Source of the DNA: Polaromonas glacialis
GTDB lineage: Bacteria > Pseudomonadota > Gammaproteobacteria > Burkholderiales > Burkholderiaceae_C
Length of the DNA stretch: 64,000 nt
Reading direction: 5' to 3'
NCBI RefSeq assembly: GCF_000709345.1
Contig: NZ_KL448323.1
Coordinates: 3,738,808 to 3,802,807 of the forward strand
Part shown: positions 1-10,207 of the stretch, in pieces
Position numbering within the stretch: the stretch's first letter is position 1
Layout of the letters: each line of letters opens with the position of its first letter
Translations under genes and position numbers: made by a program
Notes under the pieces: generated by a model
Told to the model about the DNA's origin: nothing
The model's input: only the letters and a program-made list of their open reading frames with translations
The model's database searches: none

Positions 1-1701
1 GACCTGCTCGCCGTCCTTCACCGTGAACACGTCGTACACGCCCCAGGCCGAAATGCGGCTGGGCATGGGCGCGGCGGCCTGGCCCGTGGCGGCGAACTGC
101 ATCATGTGCTGGGCCACCAGGAAGACATTGTTCTCGAACAGCGCCGACTGCACCTCCATGCCGCGCCCGGTCAGCCCGCGCTGGCGCAGCGCGGCCATCG
201 CGCCGATGGCGCCGAACATGCCGCCCATGATGTCGTTCACGCTGGTGCCGGCGCGCAGCGGGTCGCCGCTGCGGCCGGTCATGTAGGCCAGCCCGCCCAT
301 CATCTGCACCACCTCGTCAAGCGCGGTGCGGTGGTCATACGGGCCGGGCAAAAAACCCTTGTGGCTGACATAGACCAGGCGCGGGTGACGGTCTTTGAGC
401 GTTTCGTAGTCCAGGCCCAGCTTCTTCATGGTGCCGGGCTTGAAGTTCTCGCTGACGATGTCGGCCGTGGCAATCAGCCGCAGCGCGGCCAGGGCGCCCT
501 CTGGCGTTTTCAGATCAAGCGCGATGCTTTTCTTGTTGCGGTTGAAGGTCGGGAAAAAGCCCGCGCCCGAGCCCAGCAGCCGGCGCGTGTTGTCGCCCTC
601 GGGCGGTTCGACCTTGATGACCTCGGCGCCCAGGTCGCCCAGCAGCATGCCGCAGGTCGGCCCCATCACCATGTGGGTGAACTCGACGACGCGGATGCCG
701 GCGTAGGGCAGCGGCGTTTCCTTGGGTTCGTTTTCCTCAACGGCCGGACTGGCGGGCGCCGCCATGCGGGCGCCCTGTACAAAGCCCTTGGGCAACCCGG
801 CCTCGGGTATCAATCCGTAGAGCGGCTCGCCCGGCAGCCCGGCCATCAAGGGCGCGCGCGCGGCGACGAGCTTTTCCAGGTCGATGCCGGTGCGCAGGCC
901 CATCGCCTCGAACATGAACACCAGGTCTTCGGTGACGACGTTGCCCGACGCGCCCGGCGCATGCGGGCAGCCGCCCAGCCCGCCCAGCGATGCGTCGAAG
1001 GTGCGGACGCCTTCGTCATACGCCGCCAGGCAGTTGGCCAGGCCCAGTCCGCGCGTGTTGTGCATGTGCGCCGCGCCCGCGTGCCGGCCAATCTCGGCGC
1101 GCAGACGCCTGAACAGGCGCCGCACCTGCGCCGGGTTGGCATAACCCACGGTGTCCGACAGGCCGGCTTCGTCAGCGCCGGCGGCAATGCATTGCGCGGC
1201 GAGCCGGATCACGTCGTCCTCGGCGACCAGGCCCTGCAGCGTGCAGCCAAAGGCGGTCGAAACGCCGACCTCCAACTGGACATGCGGCGCCAGGCCCTGG
1301 CGCAGGGCGGCGATGGCGCGCACTTCCTCGACCATTTCTTCCCGCGTGCGGCGCACATTGGCCAGCGAATGCGCGGCGCTGGCCGACACCGGCACGGTGA
1401 GCTTGTGTACGCCGGCCGCCAGCGCCGCCTCGGCGCCCCGGCGGTTGGGCACCAGCGCCATGACCGTCAGGCCGGGCAGGGTGATCGCATGGCGCACCAC
1501 CTCGGCGGCGTCAAGCATCTGCGGCAGCAGCCGGGCGGGAACGAAAGAGGCGACTTCGATCTCGCGCACGCCGGCGGCATAGAGCGCGTCGATCCAGCGC
1601 AGCTTGTCGGCCGTCGGCATGCATGCCTTGACCGACTGCAGGCCGTCGCGCGGGCCGACTTCGCTGATCATGACTTGGAGAGGGGGCATGCAGGCATTCA
1701 T
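1..1701 (-). CDS. HMG-CoA lyase fused to CaiB/BaiF family III CoA-transferase (3' end outside window)
   Basis: Reading from 1701 down to base 1 the frame stays open for 567 codons. The first 310 or so residues are a TIM-barrel HMG-CoA lyase: near the start SEVGPRDGLQ, then EVASFVP, the catalytic loop GLGGCPHAPGASGN, and the metal-site HMHNTRG. After a linker rich in Pro, Ala and Glu the protein continues as a CaiB/BaiF CoA-transferase (VVEFTHMVMGP, LGAEVIKVEPP, NRNKKSIALDLK). An internal ATG at 765 sits exactly at the domain boundary, so a separately translated transferase is also possible. The lyase splits HMG-CoA to acetoacetate and acetyl-CoA. By family analogy the transferase would move CoA between succinyl-CoA and a dicarboxylic acid. 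Start chosen at ATG 1701; ATG 1671 in the same frame is an alternative. Confidence 0.85.
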   Translation of the reverse strand, partial: MNACMPPLQVMISEVGPRDGLQSVKACMPTADKLRWIDALYAAGVREIEVASFVPARLLPQMLDAAEVVRHAITLPGLTVMALVPNRRGAEAALAAGVHKLTVPVSASAAHSLANVRRTREEMVEEVRAIAALRQGLAPHVQLEVGVSTAFGCTLQGLVAEDDVIRLAAQCIAAGADEAGLSDTVGYANPAQVRRLFRRLRAEIGRHAGAAHMHNTRGLGLANCLAAYDEGVRTFDASLGGLGGCPHAPGASGNVVTEDLVFMFEAMGLRTGIDLEKLVAARAPLMAGLPGEPLYGLIPEAGLPKGFVQGARMAAPASPAVEENEPKETPLPYAGIRVVEFTHMVMGPTCGMLLGDLGAEVIKVEPPEGDNTRRLLGSGAGFFPTFNRNKKSIALDLKTPEGALAALRLIATADIVSENFKPGTMKKLGLDYETLKDRHPRLVYVSHKGFLPGPYDHRTALDEVVQMMGGLAYMTGRSGDPLRAGTSVNDIMGGMFGAIGAMAALRQRGLTGRGMEVQSALFENNVFLVAQHMMQFAATGQAAAPMPSRISAWGVYDVFTVKDGEQV

Positions 1702-1830
1702 GCAACAATTTTGCGCCCGATGCGTGCCTGATGTTTCGCAAGCCGAAGCGCACATTACCTAAATTTTTGTCACAAATAAATCGCATTTCAGGTCATTAAT
1801 CTTTGGCCAAGGATCAAATAAAGTAGCGTC

Positions 1831-2577
1831 ATGCCCAAACCACCTGAAACCACCTCCTTGCCCCTGCGCGCCGTGCTGTTCGACGCCTATGGCACGCTGT
1901 TTGACGTGTACAGCGTCGCGCTGCTGGCCGAGCAGCTGTTCCCCGGCCGTGGCCAGGCGCTCAGCCTGCTGTGGCGCGACAAGCAGATCGAATACACGCA
2001 CCTGGTCAGCACCAGCAGCCATGGTGCGCATTACCAGCCGTTCTGGGAGCTGACCCGCGCAGCGCTGGTCTATGCTATTAAAAAAATAGCGCCTGACATC
2101 CGCGCTGATTGCGCAAACGGCCAATTTGATGCAAAAATCGAGCAGCTGATGAACCAGTACCGCTGCCTGACGGCCTTTCCCGAAAACCGCGAGGTGCTGC
2201 AGGCACTGAAAAGCCGGGGCGTGGTCACCGGCATCTTGTCGAACGGCGACCCGGCCATGCTCGCCGTGGCAGTCAAGTCGGCCGGGCTGGGCGGCCTGTT
2301 TGACCACGTCATCAGCACGGACGCCATTCGCCGGTATAAAACCCATCCCGACGCCTACACGCTCGGCCTGCAAGCCACCGGCCTGCCGGCGCGGCAAATC
2401 GCCTTTGTCAGCTGCAACAGCTGGGACGCGCTGGCCGCGACCTGGTTCGGCTACCAGACGCTGTGGATCAACCGCAACCAGGCGCCGTTCGAGGAGCTCG
2501 GCACCCAGCCGCTCTACACCGGCAGCAGCCTGCGCGACGTGCTGGCGCTGCCCTTTGGCGACGGCGCGCCCGCATGA
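1831..2577 (+). CDS. (S)-2-haloacid dehalogenase, HAD type II
   Basis: 248 residues of the L-2-haloacid dehalogenase family, which hydrolyse 2-haloalkanoic acids to 2-hydroxy acids through an aspartyl ester. Visible motifs: FDAYGTLFD with nucleophile Asp18, Arg49 in LLWRDKQIEYT, the LSNGDP motif, YKTHPD with the catalytic Lys, and SCNSWDALAATWFG, which is close to the family SSNxWDxxGA signature. About 25 residues near 82-105 are specified by a copy of the AATAGC repeat inserted in frame. The stop codon overlaps the ATG of the following permease gene, so the two are probably translated together. The real substrate cannot be read from sequence. Confidence 0.88.
   Translation: MPKPPETTSLPLRAVLFDAYGTLFDVYSVALLAEQLFPGRGQALSLLWRDKQIEYTHLVSTSSHGAHYQPFWELTRAALVYAIKKIAPDIRADCANGQFDAKIEQLMNQYRCLTAFPENREVLQALKSRGVVTGILSNGDPAMLAVAVKSAGLGGLFDHVISTDAIRRYKTHPDAYTLGLQATGLPARQIAFVSCNSWDALAATWFGYQTLWINRNQAPFEELGTQPLYTGSSLRDVLALPFGDGAPA
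2074..2130 (+). repeat. AATAGC-type repeat inserted in frame inside the dehalogenase gene
   Basis: A 17-base hairpin (GCTATT-aaaaa-AATAGC, 2074-2090) is followed by CTGATTGCGCAAACGGCCAA. The same order of hairpin then TTGCGCA occurs at eight other places in the window. Here it lies within the reading frame and is translated without a stop. Confidence 0.75.
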
Positions 2578-3359
2578 CGCTGTGGGACGTGCTGCTCATC
2601 GGCGCGGGCGGGTTCGCCGCCGGCGCGGTCAACTCCATGGCCGGCGGCGGCACCTTCTTTTCGTTTCCGGCGCTGCTGGCCGTGGGCTTGAGCCCGGTGG
2701 TGGCCAACGCCAGCAACTCGGTCGCGCTGTGGCCCGGCAGCCTGAGCGGCGCCTGGGCCTACCGGCAGGAACTGGCGCGCTACAAGCGTTACTTGCTGCC
2801 CATGGGCATTGCGTCGTTCATCGGCGGCGCGGCTGGCGGGCTGCTGCTGCTGGTGGCCGGCGACGCGCGCTTTGCCGCCTTGATTCCGTGGCTGCTGGCC
2901 TTTGCCACCGGGCTGTTCGCCTTCAGCCCGCAGCTCTCCAGCGCCTTGCGCCGGATGCGGCCGGCGCCCGACTGGTCCGCCGGCGGCGATCACGGCGCGG
3001 GCTCGCCCGTCGGCTGGTTCGTGCAGCTGCTGGTGTCGGTCTACGGCGGGTTTTTTGGCGCCGGCATGGGCATCCTGATGATGGCCAGCCTGGCGATTGG
3101 CGGGCATGAGGACGTTCAGCACATCAATGCGCTGAAAAACATTTTGTCGGCGGTGATCTACAGCGTCACCGTGATGACCTTCATCATTGCCGGCGCGGTC
3201 AGCTGGCCGCACACGCTGGTGATGGTGTTGACCGCCAGCCTGGGCGGCTACTGGGGCGCGCGCATGGCGCGCAAAATCCAGGGCCCGTGGCTGCGCCGCA
3301 TGGTGATTGCCGTGGGCGTCGTGCTGACGGTTTATTATTTTTACAAAGCGCTGGCCTGA
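2574..3359 (+). CDS. Sulfite exporter TauE/SafE family permease
   Basis: 261-residue polytopic inner-membrane protein with about eight hydrophobic segments. The two family half-repeats are visible: an N-terminal [18 protein letters not shown] and a second [13 protein letters not shown] near residue 165. TauE/SafE proteins export or import small sulfur or carbon anions such as sulfite, sulfoacetate or haloacids. Its ATG overlaps the stop of the haloacid dehalogenase (ATGA), so transport of a haloacid or its product is a reasonable guess, though the permease substrate is unproven. Confidence 0.87.
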   Translation: MTLWDVLLIGAGGFAAGAVNSMAGGGTFFSFPALLAVGLSPVVANASNSVALWPGSLSGAWAYRQELARYKRYLLPMGIASFIGGAAGGLLLLVAGDARFAALIPWLLAFATGLFAFSPQLSSALRRMRPAPDWSAGGDHGAGSPVGWFVQLLVSVYGGFFGAGMGILMMASLAIGGHEDVQHINALKNILSAVIYSVTVMTFIIAGAVSWPHTLVMVLTASLGGYWGARMARKIQGPWLRRMVIAVGVVLTVYYFYKALA

Positions 3360-3420
3360 GCGGGCCGCTGGCGCATCCGCATTCATTTCGCTTTTCTGTT
3401 TTTTTCAAAGGAATTTTCAA

Positions 3421-5622
3421 ATGACCAACCCCACCGAACGCACCACCGCCCACGGCCTGCAGGTCGCCACCGGGCTGTATCGTTTCATCGAAGACAAGGT
3501 GCTGCCCGGCACCGGCGTCGAGAGCAGCCAATTCTGGACCGGCTTTGACGCCATCGTGTCCGACCTGGCGCCGAAAAACATCGCCCTGCTGGCCGAGCGT
3601 GACCGCCTGCAGACCGAGCTGGACGCCTGGCACGGCGCCCACCCCGGCCCCATCGCCGACATGCCCGCCTACCGCGCCTTTCTCGAACAAATCGGCTACC
3701 TCGTGCCGCAGCCTGAAACGGTTGCCATCACCACCGCCAACGTCGATGCCGAACTCGCCGTGCAGGCCGGCCCGCAACTGGTCGTGCCGATCCTGAACGC
3801 GCGTTACGCCCTGAATGCCGCCAATTCGCGCTGGGGTTCGCTGTATGACGCGCTCTACGGCACCGACGCGATTCCCGAGACCGACGGCGCCGAAAAAGGC
3901 AAGGGCTACAACCCGGTGCGCGGCGCGAAAGTGATTGCCTTCGCCCGCAACCTGCTCGACCAGGCCGCGCCGCTGGCGTCGGGTTCGCACAAGGACGCAA
4001 CCGGCTACAGCATCGAAGGCGGCCAGCTGGTCATTGCCATGGAAAACGGCATGACCAGCCTGCAGAACCCGGCCGGTTTTGTTGGCTACCAGGGCGACGC
4101 TGCGGCCCCGTCGTCGGTGCTGCTGGTCCACAACGGCCTGCACATCGACATCATCATCAACCGCGCCACGACCATCGGCAAGCTGGATGCGGCCGGCGTC
4201 AGCGACCTGGTGATCGAGTCGGCCCTTTCGACCATTCTTGACCTCGAAGACTCGGTCGCCGTGGTCGATGCCGAGGACAAGGTGCTGGCCTATGGCAACT
4301 GGCTGGGCATTTTGCAGGGCACGCTGACCGAGGAAGTCAGCAAGGGCGGCACGACCTTCACGCGCGGCCTGAACCCCGACCGCGTGTACACGGGCGCTGA
4401 CGGCGGCGAAGTCACGCTGCACGGCCGCTCGCTGATGTTCGTTCGCAACGTCGGCCACCTGATGACGAATCCGGCCATCCTGTACGCCGGTGGCAAGGAG
4501 ATTCCCGAAGGCATCCTGGACGCAGTCGTCACCACGACCATCGCCATCCACGACTTCAAGCGGCGCGGCCAGAGCGGCATCAAGAACTCGCGCACCGGCA
4601 GCGTCTACATCGTCAAGCCCAAGATGCACGGCCCGGCCGAAGTCGCCTTTGCCAGCGAACTGTTCGGCCGCGTGGAAAGCCTGCTGGGCCTGCCCGCCAA
4701 CACCGTGAAACTCGGCATCATGGACGAGGAGCGCCGCACCAGCGTCAACCTCAAGGCCTGCATCGCCGAAGCCGAGGCGCGCGTGGCCTTCATCAACACC
4801 GGTTTCCTCGACCGCACCGGCGACGAGATGCACACCGCCATGCAGGCCGGCCCGATGATCCGCAAGGGCGACATGAAGACCACCGCGTGGATTGCCGCTT
4901 ACGAGAAGAACAATGTGCTGACCGGCCTGAGCTGCGGCCTGCGCGGCAAGGCGCAGATCGGCAAGGGCATGTGGGCCATGCCCGACCTGATGGCCGCGAT
5001 GCTGGAGCAGAAAATCGGCCACCCGAAAGCCGGCGCCAACACCGCCTGGGTGCCCAGCCCGACCGCCGCCACGTTGCACGCGCTGCATTACCACCAGGTG
5101 CTGGTCTCCGACGTGCAAAAGGAACTGGAAAAGATCGACGCCAACGCCGAGCGCGACACGATTTTGAACGGCCTGCTGACCATTCCCGTCACCGCCACGC
5201 CGAACTGGTCGGACGCCGAAAAGCAGCAGGAACTCGACAACAACGCGCAGGGCATCCTGGGCTACGTGGTGCGCTGGATCGACCAGGGCGTGGGCTGCTC
5301 GAAAGTGCCCGACATCCACAACATCGCGCTGATGGAAGACCGCGCCACGCTGCGCATCAGCAGCCAGCACATGGCCAACTGGCTGCACCACGGCGTCGTG
5401 ACGAAAGCGCAGGTCACCGAAACCTTCGAACGCATGGCCGCCGTGGTCGATGGCCAGAACGCGGGCGATGCGCTGTACCAGAACATGGCCGGGCATTTCG
5501 ACACGTCGGCGGCGTACAAGGCGGCGTGCGATCTGGTGTTCAAGGGCTTGGCGCAGCCCAGCGGCTACACCGAGCCGCTGCTGCATGCGTGGCGGTTGAA
5601 GGTCAAGGCTGGGACGGCTTGA
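3421..5622 (+). CDS. glcB: Malate synthase G
   Basis: 733 residues, the normal length for the monomeric G form. It condenses glyoxylate with acetyl-CoA to malate in the glyoxylate bypass and in glycolate use. Sequence marks include [42 protein letters not shown] and [14 protein letters not shown], all of the malate synthase barrel. The ATG follows an AAGGAA ribosome-binding site at 3409-3414. A strong terminator follows at 5711, after a repeat element, so it appears monocistronic. Confidence 0.97.
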   Translation: MTNPTERTTAHGLQVATGLYRFIEDKVLPGTGVESSQFWTGFDAIVSDLAPKNIALLAERDRLQTELDAWHGAHPGPIADMPAYRAFLEQIGYLVPQPETVAITTANVDAELAVQAGPQLVVPILNARYALNAANSRWGSLYDALYGTDAIPETDGAEKGKGYNPVRGAKVIAFARNLLDQAAPLASGSHKDATGYSIEGGQLVIAMENGMTSLQNPAGFVGYQGDAAAPSSVLLVHNGLHIDIIINRATTIGKLDAAGVSDLVIESALSTILDLEDSVAVVDAEDKVLAYGNWLGILQGTLTEEVSKGGTTFTRGLNPDRVYTGADGGEVTLHGRSLMFVRNVGHLMTNPAILYAGGKEIPEGILDAVVTTTIAIHDFKRRGQSGIKNSRTGSVYIVKPKMHGPAEVAFASELFGRVESLLGLPANTVKLGIMDEERRTSVNLKACIAEAEARVAFINTGFLDRTGDEMHTAMQAGPMIRKGDMKTTAWIAAYEKNNVLTGLSCGLRGKAQIGKGMWAMPDLMAAMLEQKIGHPKAGANTAWVPSPTAATLHALHYHQVLVSDVQKELEKIDANAERDTILNGLLTIPVTATPNWSDAEKQQELDNNAQGILGYVVRWIDQGVGCSKVPDIHNIALMEDRATLRISSQHMANWLHHGVVTKAQVTETFERMAAVVDGQNAGDALYQNMAGHFDTSAAYKAACDLVFKGLAQPSGYTEPLLHAWRLKVKAGTA

Positions 5623-5639
5623 GTCTGGTGGCGCGGTTT

Positions 5640-5700
5640 GCTATGGATTGAATAGCTGCCTGCGCTTGTCCAGCATGCGCTGGCGGCCAATTTGGCTCGT
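5640..5700 (+). repeat. AATAGC-type repeat, intergenic
   Basis: GCTATG-gattg-AATAGC hairpin at 5640-5656, then CTGCCTGCGC and, further on, GCGGCCAATTTGG, which matches the tail of the copy at 2074. It lies between glcB and its terminator. Confidence 0.7.
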
Positions 5701-5710
5701 AAAAATGGAA

Positions 5711-5738
5711 AACGGCGCCTTCGGGCGCCGTTTTTGTT
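5711..5738 (+). terminator. Rho-independent terminator after glcB
   Basis: Perfect stem AACGGCGCC / GGCGCCGTT around a TTCG tetraloop (5711-5732), followed by TTTTGTTTT. A classic intrinsic terminator, placed to end the glcB transcript. Confidence 0.88.
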
Positions 5739-5777
5739 TTCCGGCCCGCTATGGCTATGAAAGGTGTGTTGCGCGCT

Positions 5778-5912
5778 TGCGTTCAGGCGGCACGCCCGGT
5801 TCTCGACCACCCGGCTGGGGTAGTGCGTGAAATCTGCCTCGTTTTTCGTGACGAGGCCAACGCCGACGCTCAGGGCGTGGGCGGCAATCAGGCTGTCCAT
5901 GGCATCGCGGCG
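5778..5912 (-). pseudogene. Remnant of a VapC-type PIN-domain toxin (C-terminal end only)
   Basis: On the minus strand about 45 residues match the end of VapC-like ribonucleases: RDAMDSLIAAHALSVGVGLV, then TKNEADFTHYPSRVVEN. The D..IAAHA and V.ENW-like motifs are typical of PIN toxins. No N-terminal half or antitoxin gene is present nearby, so it is a decayed fragment. The rest of the 5623-6093 gap holds the repeat, the terminator and the leader of the phasin gene. Confidence 0.6.
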
Positions 5913-6093
5913 GTGGCTAGTACGCCATCGCTTTGGGCAGCGCATCAAAAACAGCATTCGTCCGGATGCCCTCCAATGGCCGCCCTTTTAGTCCCTCGAC
6001 CCTAATTGCGCCTGAATTTGAATTCAAACCAACACAGCCAGGCGTTTGTGGTTAATAATTGCTGCACTGCAACATTTTTTATAAAGGCTCCCC

Positions 6094-6555
6094 ATGTTCA
6101 CCAACACTTCTTTTGAATCCATCGCCAAAACCATGAAGGAAAATGCGGAAAAGTTCAATCCCGCAGCTTCCCAGGAAGCGTTCAAGCCGGTGATGGAACA
6201 ACTCAAGGCCTGGGGTGACCTGGCGCAAAAGCAGGCGCAGGTTGCGCAAGCCGCCGTCGCTGAAACCGTCGAGTCCTTCAAAAACATCAAGGAGCCGAAA
6301 GCCGCTTTTGAAGCCATGAAGGCATCGGCTGAAAACAGCGTCGCCATGGCATCGCAGAACCTGAAGGATGTCACGGCACTGGGCTTTGCGCAGTTCCAGA
6401 CCAGCATCGACGCGCTGCAAAAGGCCCATCCGGCACCGGAAGCTTTCGCCGGCATGGCCAAAGGCCTGAAGGACGCTGCCGCCACCGCCGAAAACGCGCT
6501 GGAATCAGCCATGAAGAACGGCGCCGCTGCCGTCAAGAAGGCGCGCAACGCCTGA
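6094..6555 (+). CDS. Phasin family protein
   Basis: 153 residues, almost wholly helical, rich in Ala, Lys and Glu, without signal peptide or membrane segment. The heptad-like pattern and stretches such as FKPVMEQLKAWGDLAQKQAQ resemble PhaP-type phasins, which coat polyhydroxyalkanoate granules. No PHA synthase or depolymerase gene is in the window, so the role rests on the protein pattern alone. Start ATG 6094 has GGCTCC upstream and the gene ends 98 bases before a terminator. Likely a single-gene unit. Confidence 0.72.
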   Translation: MFTNTSFESIAKTMKENAEKFNPAASQEAFKPVMEQLKAWGDLAQKQAQVAQAAVAETVESFKNIKEPKAAFEAMKASAENSVAMASQNLKDVTALGFAQFQTSIDALQKAHPAPEAFAGMAKGLKDAAATAENALESAMKNGAAAVKKARNA

Positions 6556-6652
6556 TTGGAAGTATTCGCGCACTGCGGACCTGGCAGCTTCTTCAAGCCG
6601 GCTGGGGCCGCAGAGTTCTCAGGTGGCCAAGCGCCCCTGAATGGCGCTTTAT

Positions 6653-6683
6653 AAAAAACCCCGGCCCATGCGCCGGGTTTTTT
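6653..6683 (+). terminator. Terminator after the phasin gene
   Basis: Stem CCCGGC / GCCGGG (6660-6665 and 6672-6677) flanked by a run of A on the left and TTTTTT on the right, so it may work in both directions. The rest of the 6556-6970 gap shows no gene; 6684-6970 is the leader of icd. Confidence 0.85.
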
Positions 6684-6970
6684 CATGGGCGGCCGACGCC
6701 GGGCGGTCAAAGCCATCGGGCGCTCAGTCTGGCTGCGCTTTGCAGCATGCGCCGCTGCCTGCGGCAACCCCGCGCGGCGGGCCTGCGCACGGGGGTAAAC
6801 TTCCATCCTGAGATGACTTGACGTTCGTCCCGGGGCGCCCGGAAGGTTCGCGCAAAGATTGCGTTTCGACGGCGTCAACCTTCCGCCTGGTGCGGCTTTC
6901 AGGTTCAAGACAGGACCATCCCCTATATTGCCAGGTCAGCTCATCACCACTCCACAGCCACAGGATCACC

Positions 6971-9208
6971 ATGACAGCCGGTAAATCAAAAATCATCTAC
7001 ACGCTCACCGACGAGGCGCCGCTGCTGGCGACCTGGTCTTTTCTGCCTGTCGTGCGCGCCTTCACGGCGCCGGCCGGCATTGAAGTCGCCGAGAGCGACA
7101 TCTCGGTCGCGGCGCGGATTCTTGCCGAATTCCCCGAGTTCCTGACCGATGCGCAGAAAGTCCCCAACACGCTGGCCGAACTCGGCCGCCTGACGCAGGA
7201 CCCCGACACCAATATCATCAAACTGCCCAACATCAGCGCCTCGCAGGGGCAACTGGTCAGCGCCATCAAGGAACTGCAGTCCAAGGGCTTCAACATTCCC
7301 GACTACCCCGAAAGCCCCAAGACCGACGCGGAAAAGGACATTCGCGCGCGTTATGCCCGCTGCATCGGCAGCGCCGTCAACCCGGTTCTGCGCGAAGGCA
7401 ACTCGGACCGCCGTGCGCCCAAAGCCGTCAAGGAGTACGCCCGCAAGCACCCGCATTCGATGGCCGAGTGGAGCCAGGCGTCGCGCTCGCATGTCTCGCA
7501 CATGCACCACGGCGATTTTTATCACGGCGAAAAGTCGCTGACACTTGGCACGGCCCGCGACGTGAAGATGGAACTGAGCACCAAGAGCGGCAAGACCCTG
7601 GTGCTCAAGCCCAAGGTGTCGCTGCTGGCCGGCGAGATCATCGACTCCATGTTCATGAGCAAGAAAGAGCTGGTCGAGTTCTACGAGAAGGAAATCGACG
7701 ACGCTTATCGGACCGGCGTGATGTTCTCGCTGCACGTCAAGGCCACCATGATGAAGGTCTCGCACCCCATCGTGTTCGGCCACTGCGTGAAGATTTTCTA
7801 CAAGGATGCGTTTGCCAAGCACGGCGCGCTGTTCGATGAAATCGGCGTGAACGTGAACAACGGCATGGCTGACCTGTACGGCAAGATCGCCACCCTGCCG
7901 CAAAGCAAGCAGGACGAGATCAAGCGCGACCTGCACGCCTGCCACGAAGGCCGGCCCGAGCTGGCCATGGTCGATTCGGCCAAGGGCATCACCAACTTCC
8001 ACTCGCCCAACGACATCATCGTCGATGCATCCATGCCCGCGATGATCCGCAACGGCGGCAAGATGTGGGGCGCCGACGGCCGCCTGAAGGACGTCAAGGC
8101 CGTGATGCCCGAATCGACCTTTGCCCGCATCTACCAGGAGATCATCAACTTCTGCAAGTGGCACGGCAACTTCGACCCCAAGACCATGGGCACGGTGCCC
8201 AACGTCGGCCTGATGGCCCAGCAGGCCGAGGAATACGGCTCGCACGACAAGACCTTTGAAATTGCCGAAGACGGCGTGGCCAACATCGTGGACATCGCCA
8301 CCGGCGAAGTGCTGCTGAGCCAGGATGTCGAAGCCGGCGACATCTGGCGCATGTGCCAGGTCAAGGACGCGCCGGTGCGCGACTGGGTCAAGCTGGCCGT
8401 GACGCGCGCGCGCAACTCGGGCATGCCGGCCGTGTTCTGGCTCGACCCGTACCGCCCGCATGAAAACGAGCTGATCAAGAAGGTCAAGCTCTACCTGCAG
8501 GAGCATGACACCAGCGGCCTGGACATCCAGATCATGAGCCAGGTGCGCGCCATGCGCTTCACGCTGGAGCGCGTGGCGCGCGGCCTGGACACGATCTCGG
8601 TGACCGGCAACATCCTGCGCGACTACCTGACCGACCTGTTCCCCATCATGGAACTGGGCACCAGCGCCAAGATGCTGTCCATCGTCCCGCTGATGGCCGG
8701 CGGCGGCATGTACGAAACCGGCGCCGGCGGCTCGGCGCCCAAGCATGTGCAGCAGCTGGTCGAGGAAAACCACCTGCGCTGGGACTCGCTGGGCGAGTTC
8801 CTGGCGCTGGCCGTGTCGCTCGAAGACCTGGGGCTCAAGACCGGCAATGCCAAGGTCAGCCTGCTGGCCAGGACGCTGGACGCCGCCACCGGCAAGCTGC
8901 TGGACAACAGCAAAGGCCCCTCGACCCGCACCGGTGAACTCGACAACCGGGGCAGCCATTTCTACCTCGCCATGTACTGGGCGCAGGCGCTGGCCGGGCA
9001 GACCGAAGACCCAGCGTTGCAGGCGCAGTTCGCACCGCTGGCCAAAACCCTGGCCGAGAATGAAGAGCAGATCGTCGCCGAGCTGAAAGAAGTGCAGGGC
9101 AAGCCGGCCGACATCGGCGGCTACTACCTGCTGGATGCGGAAAAGGTCAAGGCCGTGATGCGCCCGAGCGCCACCTTCAATGCCGCGCTGAGCGCGGTGC
9201 AAGGCTAA
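6971..9208 (+). CDS. icd: Isocitrate dehydrogenase (NADP+), monomeric type
   Basis: 745 residues, the size of the monomeric IDH family and unrelated in length to the 45-kDa dimeric form. It oxidises isocitrate to 2-oxoglutarate with NADP+ in the TCA cycle. Recognisable blocks: [20 protein letters not shown] at the N-terminus, [33 protein letters not shown], and near the C-terminus [21 protein letters not shown] 6971 was chosen over upstream in-frame starts because homologues begin with this block. Followed by a terminator at 9248. Confidence 0.96.
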   Translation: MTAGKSKIIYTLTDEAPLLATWSFLPVVRAFTAPAGIEVAESDISVAARILAEFPEFLTDAQKVPNTLAELGRLTQDPDTNIIKLPNISASQGQLVSAIKELQSKGFNIPDYPESPKTDAEKDIRARYARCIGSAVNPVLREGNSDRRAPKAVKEYARKHPHSMAEWSQASRSHVSHMHHGDFYHGEKSLTLGTARDVKMELSTKSGKTLVLKPKVSLLAGEIIDSMFMSKKELVEFYEKEIDDAYRTGVMFSLHVKATMMKVSHPIVFGHCVKIFYKDAFAKHGALFDEIGVNVNNGMADLYGKIATLPQSKQDEIKRDLHACHEGRPELAMVDSAKGITNFHSPNDIIVDASMPAMIRNGGKMWGADGRLKDVKAVMPESTFARIYQEIINFCKWHGNFDPKTMGTVPNVGLMAQQAEEYGSHDKTFEIAEDGVANIVDIATGEVLLSQDVEAGDIWRMCQVKDAPVRDWVKLAVTRARNSGMPAVFWLDPYRPHENELIKKVKLYLQEHDTSGLDIQIMSQVRAMRFTLERVARGLDTISVTGNILRDYLTDLFPIMELGTSAKMLSIVPLMAGGGMYETGAGGSAPKHVQQLVEENHLRWDSLGEFLALAVSLEDLGLKTGNAKVSLLARTLDAATGKLLDNSKGPSTRTGELDNRGSHFYLAMYWAQALAGQTEDPALQAQFAPLAKTLAENEEQIVAELKEVQGKPADIGGYYLLDAEKVKAVMRPSATFNAALSAVQG

Positions 9209-9247
9209 AGGCCGGGCGGGCTGGCCCCACAAGGCCGGTCTTTCAGG

Positions 9248-9283
9248 GCCGCATGCCGTCGCAAGAGGGCATGCGGCTTTTTC
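9248..9283 (+). terminator. Terminator after icd
   Basis: Ten-base perfect stem GCCGCATGCC (9248-9257) / GGCATGCGGC (9268-9277) with a short loop, followed by TTTTTC. Confidence 0.87.
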
Positions 9284-9367
9284 GTGCCGGCCTTGAATCC
9301 TGGCGGCAGGGCGCAAGGCCAGCGGGCTGCGTCCAGGCACGCGGCGCTGGTGGTGCGGCTTCAGGGT

Positions 9368-9464
9368 GCTATGAATTAAATAGCTGCTTGCGCACGCCGG
9401 ATATGCGCAAAAGGCACTTTTTACCCTTAAAAACTACCCGCCTTCGCCTGCGGGCGCTGTTTTT
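9368..9464 (+). repeat. AATAGC-type repeat with a trailing hairpin, intergenic
   Basis: GCTATG-aatta-AATAGC (9368-9384) then TGCTTGCGCA and, downstream, a CCCGC/GGCGGG-like hairpin (9437-9454) followed by TTTTT. Lies in the 438-base gap between icd and the DUF2760-type gene, where no other feature is seen. Confidence 0.65.
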
Positions 9465-9646
9465 CTATGGACAATAGCGTCTTGCAACAGGAGTCCCGGC
9501 CCGGGAAGACCTTCAGGCCCAGGGCGCTGCAGCCTTTCCCCGGTCCACGCCTGCGGGCAGCACGTGCCGCCCGGCACTGGTTTTCCTGTAAGCCCCCATC
9601 CCTTCATTTCATGTTCGGCCCCCGGCCGACGCCATCAGGAGCCTTG

Positions 9647-10207
9647 ATGACCGACCCGACCCCTTCCTTTTTCAAGCGCGTTTCGCTCGCCTTCGGCAGC
9701 TTTTTCAGCACCCTGTCCAATCCCGGCTATGCCGCCCGCGTGCGGGACTTGCGCGAGCAGGGCGAAACGCCGGCAGCGCCTGCCGCCACGCCCGCGCCCG
9801 TTGTCGCGCCGGCCGTCTTCAAGGAGGCCACGCCCGACGCGGCGCTGCAATTGCTGGCGCTGCTGCAGCGCGAGGCGCGCCTGATCGACTTTGTGCAGGA
9901 AGACCTGAGCGGCTACACCGACGCCGAGATCGGCGGCCCCGCGCGGCTGGTCCATGAAGGCTGCGCCAAGGTGCTGCGCGAGCATTTCACGCTGGCGCCG
10001 GTCCGGCCCGAAGCCGAGGGCAGCCGCATCACGCTGCAGGGCGGCTTTGACGCCCGGGCCATCCGCCTGACCGGCAACGTGGTCGGCCAGGCGCCGTTCC
10101 ATGGCGCCCTGAGCCACCGGGGCTGGCGCGCCACCGACACCCGGCTGCCGCGTCTGGCCGCCGGCCATGACGCCAGCGTGCTGGCGCAGGCCGAGGTGGA
10201 ACTGTGA
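9647..10207 (+). CDS. DUF2760-type protein, first gene of a two-Hsp70 cluster
   Basis: 186-residue soluble protein. After a short basic N-terminus (FFKRVSLAFGSFFSTLSNPG) and an Ala/Pro-rich linker comes a conserved domain with LQLLALLQREARLIDFVQED and GHDASVLAQAEVEL at the end, as I recall for the DUF2760 family; this assignment was not checked against a database. Function unknown. The ATG has CAGGAG seven bases upstream; its stop overlaps the start of the first Hsp70 gene by four bases. The coupling suggests a client-binding or regulatory partner of these chaperones. Confidence 0.75.
   Translation: MTDPTPSFFKRVSLAFGSFFSTLSNPGYAARVRDLREQGETPAAPAATPAPVVAPAVFKEATPDAALQLLALLQREARLIDFVQEDLSGYTDAEIGGPARLVHEGCAKVLREHFTLAPVRPEAEGSRITLQGGFDARAIRLTGNVVGQAPFHGALSHRGWRATDTRLPRLAAGHDASVLAQAEVEL

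Noticed and set aside
3199..5586. 795-residue open frame antisense to malate synthase
   Set aside because: It mirrors the codon bias of glcB; composition is rich in Gly, His and Arg with no motif. A shadow of the high-GC gene.
6986..9340. 784-residue open frame antisense to icd
   Set aside because: Same mirror effect; no recognisable domain, while the plus strand gives a complete monomeric IDH.
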